A stretch of DNA of 64,000 bases, taken from assembly GCF_048771995.1 (NCBI RefSeq), contig NC_133059.1:3709001-3773000 (forward strand). The letters are read 5' to 3'. Positions 1 through 64,000 of this stretch are shown here, piece after piece. Source of the DNA: Taeniopygia guttata. Its lineage: Eukaryota > Chordata > Aves > Passeriformes > Estrildidae. The translations under genes were made by a program, and so were the position numbers. Each line of letters begins with the position of its first letter. Within the stretch, counting starts at the first letter, position 1. The notes under the pieces are model-generated. The model ran no database searches, was not told where the DNA came from, and worked only from the letters and a program-made list of their open reading frames with translations.

Positions 1-310
1 GGTCCCAGGGGTTTGGGGTTTGGGGGTGCTGATTTCGGGGTCCCGGGGGTTTGGGGGTGCTGATTTTGGGGTCCCGGGGGTTTGGGGGTGCTGATTTCGG
101 GGTCCCGGGGATTTGGGGGTGCTGATTTTGGGGTCCCGGGGATTTGGGGGTGCTGATTTCGGGGTCCCGGGGGGTTTCGGGGTCCCGGGGGGTTTGGGGG
201 TGCTGAGTTTCGGGGTCCCGGGGGGTTTGGGGTTTGGGGGTGCTGATTTCGGGGTCCCGGGGATTTGGGGGTCCCGGGGGGTTTTGGGGTGCTGATTTCG
301 GGGTCCCCCC
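1..310. repeat. Intronic G-rich array with ggtgctgatttcggggtccc units
   Basis: Imperfect units of about 33-45 bp built from ggtgctgatttcggggtccc followed by a variable run of g and t. It runs from the window edge to within a few bases of the exon at 317, whose acceptor is embedded in the last unit. Confidence 0.85.
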
Positions 311-316
311 TCGCAG

Positions 317-39371
<39,055 letters not shown>

Positions 39372-39485
39372 CCCCAAAATCCCCCTCCCCAAAATATCCC
39401 TTCCCAAAATCCCCTTCCTCAAATCCCCTTCCCCAAAATCCCCTCCCCAAATCCCCTTCAAGTGCCTTTGACCCCCCCCCCCACC

Positions 39486-39587
39486 AATAAACGCTGCTGA
39501 GTGTCACTGGCTCGTCACTGACGCCCCCAAAAAGCCCCAAAATTACCCCAGACCCTCTTCAAGTGCCTTTCCCCCTCCCCAAATAAA
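39486..39587 (+). terminator. RYR1: RYR1 poly(A) signals, duplicated
   Basis: AATAAA occurs at 39486-39491 and again at 39582-39587, each followed by cgctgc and a short GT-containing stretch. The surrounding 50-60 bases (from tcaagtgccttt to the run after aataaacgctgc) are repeated, so the whole cleavage region appears to have duplicated about 96 bp apart. The first lies 115 bp after the stop, giving a very short 3' UTR. Confidence 0.75.
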
Positions 39588-39689
39588 CGCTGCCAAGTGT
39601 CGCTGCCCCCCCGGCTCGTTATTGATCCCCCGGGACCCCCAAAAACAACTGGGGACCACCAAAACAAACTGGGGACCCCCAAAACCCCG

Positions 39690-40250
39690 GCGAGCTGAGG
39701 GGAAAAGTGGGGGAAATGTGAGGGGAAAGGAATGGGAAATGTGAGGGGGAAAAAAGGCGGGAAACGTGAGGGGGGGAAAAAAGGCGGGAAACGTGAGGGG
39801 GAAAAAAGGCGGGAAATGTGAGGGGGAAAAAAGGCGGGAAACGTGAGGGGGAAAAAAAGGCGGGAAACGTGAGGGGGGGAAAAAGGGCGGGAAACGTGAG
39901 GGGGAAAAAAAGGCGGGAAACGTGAGGGGGGAAAATGAGAAAAATGTGAGGGGAAAAGGATGAAAAACGTAAGGGGAAAAGGGGGGGAAATGTGAGGGGA
40001 AAAATTAGAGAAATCTGAGGGGAAAAGGATGAAAAACATGAGGGGAAAAGGGGGGATATGTGAGGGGAAATAGAGGGAAATGTGACGGGGAAAAGGGTGA
40101 AAAACATGAGGGGAAAAGAGGGAAATGTGAGGGGAAAAGAGGAACATGTGAGGGGAAAAAAAGGCGGGAAATGTGAGGGGAAAAATTAGAAAAATCTGAG
40201 GGGAAAAGGATGAAAAACATGAGGGGAAAAGGGTGAAAAACGTGACCCTC
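39690..40250. repeat. Purine-rich array, gggaaatgtgaggggaaaaa
   Basis: Intergenic, 20-30 bp units of A and G almost only; a strong purine/pyrimidine strand bias. Confidence 0.93.
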
Positions 40251-40364
40251 CAGGAGCTCCCTGGGACCCCCCAAAACCGCCAGGACCCCCCCAAAACTGC
40301 CCAGGATCCCCGGGCTCGGGACTGACCCTCCTCTGCCTCCCCGGTTCAGCCTGGCGCTGCCCCC

Positions 40365-40890
40365 AGTATGATCCCAGTATGATCCAGTATAACCCAGTAT
40401 GCTCCCAGTAAGATCCAGTATAACCCAGTATGATCCAGTACAGTTCCAGTATAATCCCAGTACAACCCAGTGCAGCTCCAGTATAACCCCAGTATGATCC
40501 CAGTGCAATTCCAGTATAAACCAGTACGGTCTCGCTTTCCTTCCTGCACAATCCCAGTACGATCCAGTACTGTTCCAGTATAACCCCAGTATGATCCCAG
40601 TGCAGTTCCAGTATAACCCAGTACGGTCTCGCTTTCCTTCCTGCACAATCCCAGTACGATCCAGTGCAGTTCCAGTATAACCCAGTACGGTCTCACTGTC
40701 CTTCCTGCACAATCCCAGTACAGCCCAGTACTGTTCCAGTATAACCCCAGTATGATCCCAGTGCAGCTCCAGTATAAACCAGTACAACCCAGTGCAGTTC
40801 CAGTATAACCCAGTACGGTCTCATTGCCCTTCCTGCACAATCCCAGTACAGCCCAGTACGATCCGCTTTAATCCCAGTTTGTCCCAGTCC
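40365..40890. repeat. Array of ccagtataacccagta units
   Basis: Pentamer-based (ccagt) intergenic array, with longer units of 90-130 bp containing ggtctcgctttccttcctgc. Ends 40 bp before the EIF3K promoter boxes. Confidence 0.92.
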
Positions 40891-40914
40891 CTCCATCCCC
40901 CCCCACCCCCCCAG

Positions 40915-41070
40915 TCCGGGACTGATACTGGGAGGGGGCGTGGTTAACTCGGGGGCGTGGCCAGGACGCGAATACATCATACACATGGGCGTGGTCACGG
41001 CTCCCCGGCCCCGCCTTTACCGCCGTGCAGCGGCGGCGGCCGTGGCGTCACTTCCGGCAGAGGAGCGAAC
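40915..41070 (+). promoter_or_regulatory. EIF3K: EIF3K promoter region
   Basis: The 150 bp before the EIF3K start codon lose the tandem repeats and hold several GC/GT boxes (gggcgtgg type at about 40936, 40952 and 40987), a CRE-like TGGCGTCA and an overlapping ETS-type acttccgg at 41050-41057, 14 bp before the ATG. No TATA box is obvious. This is the usual make-up of a housekeeping translation-gene promoter. Function is inferred from motifs only. Confidence 0.6.
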
Positions 41071-44000
41071 ATGGCGCTGTTCGAGCAGATGCGGGCGAAC
41101 GTGGGGAAACTGCTGCGGGGCATCGACCGGTACTGGGAGCGCTGGGGGGGACTGGGAGGGGACTTGGGGGGTCCCAGGTGTGTTACGGGGGTCACAGGTG
41201 TGTTACGGGGGGGCCCAGGTGTGCCCCAGGTGTGTCCCAGGTGTGTTACGGGGGTGCCCAGGTGTGTCCCAGCCCCCCTTACCTGTGTAGGTACAACCCC
41301 GAGAACCTGGCCACGCTGGAGCTGTGCAGTGGGGGGCTGGGATGTGTAACGGGGGGCCCCAGGTGTGCCCCAGGTGTGCCCCAGGTGTGTCACAGGTGTC
41401 CCCCTCACCTGCACAGGTACAACCCCGAGAACCTGGCCACGCTGGAGCGCTACGTGGAGACGCAGGCCAAGGAGAACGCCTACGACCTGGAGGCCAACCT
41501 GGCCGTGCTGAAGCTGTGAGGGCTCGGGGGGGATTTTGGGGGGGCTCAGGGAGGGTTTTGGGGTCCCTGAGCCCCCCCCAGGCCTCACCTGAGCTCACCT
41601 GTGCAGGTACCAGTTCAACCCCGCCTTCTTCCAGACCGGGGTGACGGCGCAGATCCTGCTCAAGGCGCTCACCAACCTGCCCCACACCGACTTCACCCTC
41701 TGCAAGTGCATGATCGACCAGGCACACGTATCCCGGCACCCCAAATCTGGGGGGAACCCCCAAATCCAGGGAGAAACCCCAAATCCAGGGGGAACCCCCA
41801 AATGTGGGGGGAAACCCCAAATCCAGATGGAAACCCCAAATGTGGGGGGAAACCCCAAATCCAGGGAGAAACCCCAAATGTGGGGGGAAACCCCAAATCC
41901 AGGGAGAAACCCCAAATCCAGATGGAAACCCCCAAATGTGGGGGGAACCCCAAATCCAGGGAGAAACCCCAAATCCAGGGGGAACCCCCAATGTGGGGGG
42001 AAACCCCAAATCCAGGGGGAAACCCCAAATCCAGATGGAAACCCCCAAATCCAGGGAGAAACCCCAAATCCAGATGGAAACCCCCAAATCCAGGGGGACT
42101 TCACCCTCTGCAGGTGCATGATCGACCAGGCACACATATCTGGGCACCCCAAGTCTGGGGAACCCCCAAATCCAGATGGAAACCCCCAAATCCAGGGGGA
42201 CTTCACCCTCTGCAAGTGCATGATCGACCAGGCACACATATCTGGGCACCCCAAATCTGGGGAACCCCCCAAATCCGGTTCAGCCCCCAATTCCAGAGGG
42301 AACCCCCCCAATTCCATGGGGAACCCCAAATTCCACAAGGACCCCCCAAACCTCCACAGGGACCCCCCCCCTTTTCTCTGCCCGACACCGCCCAGTTCTA
42401 ACCCCAGAGAGATCAAATCTGTTGTTTCTCCCCCAAAATCCCGCCCAAAACCCGGATTTTGGGAGCTGGGGGAGGGAGGTTTTTGGGGTTCGGTCGAGGG
42501 GGGCACCTGCACCCCCTCTTTTCTCCCCAAATTTCCCCTTGACCTCCCCAAAACGCAGCAAGAGGAGCGGCCCATCCGGCAGATCCTGTACCTGGGGGAG
42601 CTGCTGGAGACCTGCCACTTCCAGTCCTTCTGGGTGAGCCCCCCAGAATCGGGGTCCCCCAAAACCCGGGGAGGGGGTCCTGGAGACCAAGGGGGAGCCC
42701 TAAATGTGGGGGTGACCCCCGGGATTCCGGCAGCAAGCGCTGGATGAGAACATGGAGTTGCTGGAGGGGATCACCGGCTTCGAGGACTCCGTCAGGAAAT
42801 GTGAGGGGGATCTGGGGGGTCTTGGAAGGTTTTGGGGGGGCTTGGAGGGAATTTTGAGGGGGTCTGGGGAGGTTTTGGCGGTCCTGGAAGGTTTTGGGGA
42901 GGCTTGGAGGGAATCTTGAGGGGGTCTGGGGTGGTTTTGGGGGTCCTGGGGATGTTTTGGGGGGAATCTTGAGGGAGTCTGGGGAGGTTTTGGGGGTCCT
43001 GGGGATGTTTTGGGGGGAATCTTGAGGGAGTTTGGGGAGGTTTTGGGGGTCCTGGTGAGGTTTGGAGGGAATCTTGAGGGGGTTTGGGGGGCCTGGGGAG
43101 GTTTTGGGGGTCCTAGGTTATCTTTAGGGGCTCCTGGAAGAACCTGGGGGTGGTTCAGAGGGGGTTTGAGGGTCCCTGAGGGAGTTTTGGGGGTCCTGGT
43201 GAGATTTTGGGGGTCCTGGGTTGGTTTTAGGGGTTCCTGGAGGAACCTGGGGGTGATTCAGGGGAGATTTGAGGGTCCCTGAGGGGGTTTTGGGGGTCCT
43301 GGGGGGGAATTGGGGCATCCTGGGGATTCTGAGGAGGTCCCAGGGAGTTGTCTGGGGGTGCTGTGGGGGTTCTGGGCAGTTTTGGGGGGCTCGGTGACAC
43401 CGTGGGGGTCCCTGCAGTCATCTGCCACGTGGTGGGGATCACCTACCAGCACATCGATCGCTGGTTGCTTGCCGAGATGCTGGGGGACCTCTCAGGTGAG
43501 GGGGCTGGGGGTCCTGGGAGGGGTTTTGGGGGTCCTGGGTGGGAATTTGGGGTCTGGAGGGAGCTTGGGAGGGTCCTGGGGGAGTTTGGGGGGGTTCGTG
43601 GGGAGGTGCAAGAGGGTCTGGAAGGGTTTTGGGGGGGTCCTGGGTGGGGTTTTGGGGTCTGGAGGGTCCTGAGGAGGTTTGGGGGTGCTCTGATGGAGTT
43701 TGGGGGGTCCTGGGGAGGTTTTAGGGGGTCCCAAGTGGAAGTTGGGTTCTGGAGGGAACTTGGGAGGGTCTTGAGGGGTTTTGGGGTGCTCTGATGGGGT
43801 TTGGGGGGTCCTGGGGAGGTGCAAGCGGGTCTGGAAGGGTTTGGGGGGTCCTGGGGGGATTTTGGGGGTCCCTGGGGGGTGTCCAGCCCCCCCAGACCCT
43901 GCTGTGCCCCCCAGAGTCGCAGCTGAGGGTGTGGATGAGCAAATACGGGTGGACAGAGCCGGAGCCGGGGCGGATCCTGATCTCCAACCAGGAGGAGAAC

Positions 44001-44334
44001 ATCAAACCCAAGAACATCGTGGAGAAGATCGACTTCGACAGTGGGTTGGGGTTTTGGGGCATCCTGGCGGGAGTTTGGGGAAGTTTTGGGAGAGGTCAGG
44101 GGGTTTTGGGGGGTGTTGGGAGGATACAGGTAGATCCCATGGGGATTTTGGGGTTTTGGAGGAGGTTTGGGTCAATACAGGAGGGTCCTGGGGGTATCAT
44201 GAGGAGTTTTGGGGGTCTGGGGAGGGATCCAGGAGAGGCCCGGGGGTGTCTGAGGGAGCTTTGTCCCAGGACCCCCCCTCAGCTCACCTGTTTTTCTCCC
44301 AGGTGTGTCCAGCATCATGGCATCCTCTCTCTGA
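41071..44334 (+). CDS. EIF3K: EIF3K, eukaryotic translation initiation factor 3 subunit K (complete)
   Basis: Smallest core-associated subunit of the eIF3 complex, which loads the 43S pre-initiation complex on mRNA in the cytoplasm. Eight exons: 41071-41129, 41417-41515, 41607-41727, 42559-42633, 42734-42800, 43418-43495, 43915-44040, 44303-44334. They join to 218 codons plus TGA, exactly the human length. The start [20 protein letters not shown] follows an ETS-containing promoter; [38 protein letters not shown] and [20 protein letters not shown] (HAM/PCI and winged-helix core) are near-identical to mammals. The C-terminus is SIMASSL rather than SIMASSQ. Partial copies of exon 2 (41291) and exon 3 (42098 and 42199) sit in introns 1 and 3. 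Confidence 0.97.
41291..41330 (+). repeat. Copy of the EIF3K exon 2 start
   Basis: Encodes [11 protein letters not shown] after a tag acceptor, 126 bp before the true exon 2 at 41417. Intron 1 around it is caggtgtgccccaggtgtgt repeat. Confidence 0.9.
41740..42300 (+). repeat. Array aatccagggggaaaccccaa with two copies of the EIF3K exon 3 end
   Basis: Copies of [13 protein letters not shown] end at 42145 and 42237. In both copies the base after the exon border is a, giving atatct where the real exon has gtatcc, so the donor GT is absent. Confidence 0.9.
42805..43910. repeat. Arrays of ggttttgggggtcctggg in EIF3K introns 5 and 6
   Basis: Degenerate 16-40 bp G-rich units on both sides of exon 6. 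No exon-edge copies seen. Confidence 0.88.
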
Positions 44335-44409
44335 GCGCCCCCAGAAGCGAGCCCTCAACACCGAGCCCCCAATTCCAACCCCCCAACCCCGACCCTGCCC
44401 AGTTTAACC

Positions 44410-44415
44410 AGTAAA
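44410..44415 (+). terminator. EIF3K: EIF3K likely poly(A) signal (AGTAAA)
   Basis: AGTAAA, a common single-base variant of AATAAA, lies 76 bp after the stop and is followed by a T/G-rich stretch (ggctcatttttggggg). No AATAAA occurs before the ACTN4 promoter, so this is the best candidate. Confidence 0.55.
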
Positions 44416-44464
44416 GAGGCTCCAATGCTGGACTGGGCTCATTTTTGGGGGTCCTCAAAATGGA

Positions 44465-44745
44465 GGGGGGCGTCTGAGGGGAGGTGGGCGGGGCTTCGGA
44501 GTGGGCGGGGCTTTTGGGGCTGGGTGGGCGTGGTCTCGGCTCCGTGAGGGCGGTGGGTGTGGCGGTGGGCGGGGCCGCGGTGGCGCCTGAGGGCGGGAGG
44601 GGCGTGGCCCCGCCCGGCCCGTGCGCGCGCGGCGCGGTGGGCGGGGCCGGGCGGCGGCGCCTGCGCAGTCGGGGCGCGGGGGGGGCCGGCTCGGGTCCGT
44701 GTCGCTGCCGCTTCCTCCGCCTGTCGCGACAGCAGCGCGGCGATA
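44465..44745 (+). promoter_or_regulatory. ACTN4: ACTN4 promoter and 5' UTR, CpG-rich
   Basis: At least four gggcggggc Sp/KLF boxes between about 44488 and 44650, an NRF1-like ctgcgcag core near 44661 and dense CpG up to the ATG; no TATA box. EIF3K ends only 411 bp before the ACTN4 start codon, so its 3' UTR and this promoter are nearly contiguous. Motif-based inference. Confidence 0.6.
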
Positions 44746-63266
<18,521 letters not shown>

Positions 63267-63294
63267 GTCCGCGGGGTCCCGGGGGGCGGGGGGG

Positions 63295-64000
63295 ACGGGA
63301 TCCCGGCCCCAGATCCCAATCCCAGATCCCAGCCAGCCCTGGGATCACAACCACGGATCCCAACTAACCCCGGATCCCAACCAGCCACAGGATCCCAACC
63401 CCAGATCCCAGCCAGCCCTGGGATCACAGCCACGGATCCCAACTAACCCCGGATCCCAACCAGCCACGGGATCCCAACCCCAGATCCCAGCCTGACCTGG
63501 GATCCCAGCCCCAGGATCCCAACCCCAGATCCCAGCTAACCCCGGGATCCCAACCTCAGATCCCAATCCCAGATCCCAGCCTGACCTGGGATCACAACCT
63601 CAGATCCCAATCCCAGATCCCAGCCTGACCTGGGATCACAACCTCGGATCCCAACTAGCCCTGGTTCCCAACCAGCCACGGGATCCCAACCCCAGATCCC
63701 AACTCTGGGATCCCAGCCCCAGGATCCCAACCCCAGATCCCAACTAACCCCGGGATCCCAACCTCAGATCACAACCAGCCCTGGAATCACAACCTCGGAT
63801 CCCAATCCCAGATCCCAGCCCCAGATCCCAGCCATCCCCAGGATCCCAACCACGTATCCCAACTAACCCCGGATCCCAACCAGCCACAGGATCCCAATCC
63901 CCGATCCCAACCCTGGATTCCAACCCTGGGGTCCCAATCCTGGATCCCAATCCCCAATCCCAACCTGGGATCCCCACCGCCCCCAGGATCCCAACCAGCC
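63295..64000. repeat. Array gatcccaaccccagatccca to the window end
   Basis: 10-bp gatcccaacc motifs in units of 20-60 bp in ACTN4 intron 13. The donor at 63267 (gtccgc) is weak but agrees with the conserved ALE border. Confidence 0.9.

Noticed and set aside
39372-41070. A remnant of MAP4K1 or any transposon
   Set aside because: Only two low-complexity arrays and promoter motifs; no kinase motifs and no terminal repeats seen.

Overview
This is vertebrate genomic DNA, most likely from a bird and probably a gene-dense, GC-rich microchromosome. That rests on strong GC richness in exons and introns, short introns made almost wholly of simple tandem arrays, and a gene order matching mammalian 19q13.2. 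All genes lie on the + strand. I recognised the proteins from memory of the families; no database search was run.

Layout. (1) 317-39371: the 3' part of RYR1, the skeletal-muscle ryanodine receptor. There are 47 coding exons, all with usable splice sites, and the joined frame stays open for 2087 residues to a stop. They cover roughly the last 2,000 residues: the helical region before the calmodulin site, that site itself, both known alternative microexons (15 and 18 bp), the EF-hand pair, the divergent region, all membrane segments, the GGGIGDE selectivity filter and the C-terminal zinc site. (2) 41071-44334: EIF3K, complete in 8 exons and 218 codons. (3) 44746-63266: the 5' part of ACTN4, covering 510 codons of the default path (actin-binding domain and first spectrin repeats), plus a second copy of exon 8 that is evidently a mutually exclusive alternative. 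Mammals carry MAP4K1 between RYR1 and EIF3K; here the 1.7 kb gap holds no such gene.

The introns are the striking part. Nearly every one is a tandem array with its own unit, often about 20 bp, and neighbouring introns alternate between G-rich and C-rich on the coding strand. About 70 partial copies of exon edges are built into these arrays. Copies of exon starts lie only upstream of their exon and usually keep an AG acceptor. Copies of exon ends lie only downstream and usually keep a GT donor. The real exon sits at one end of each ladder. This happens in all three genes, so it looks like a property of the chromosome rather than of one gene.

The three genes do not form a pathway. RYR1 releases calcium from muscle sarcoplasmic reticulum, EIF3K is a housekeeping translation-initiation subunit, and ACTN4 crosslinks actin. 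I saw no RNA genes, CRISPR arrays, recognisable transposons or viral elements.
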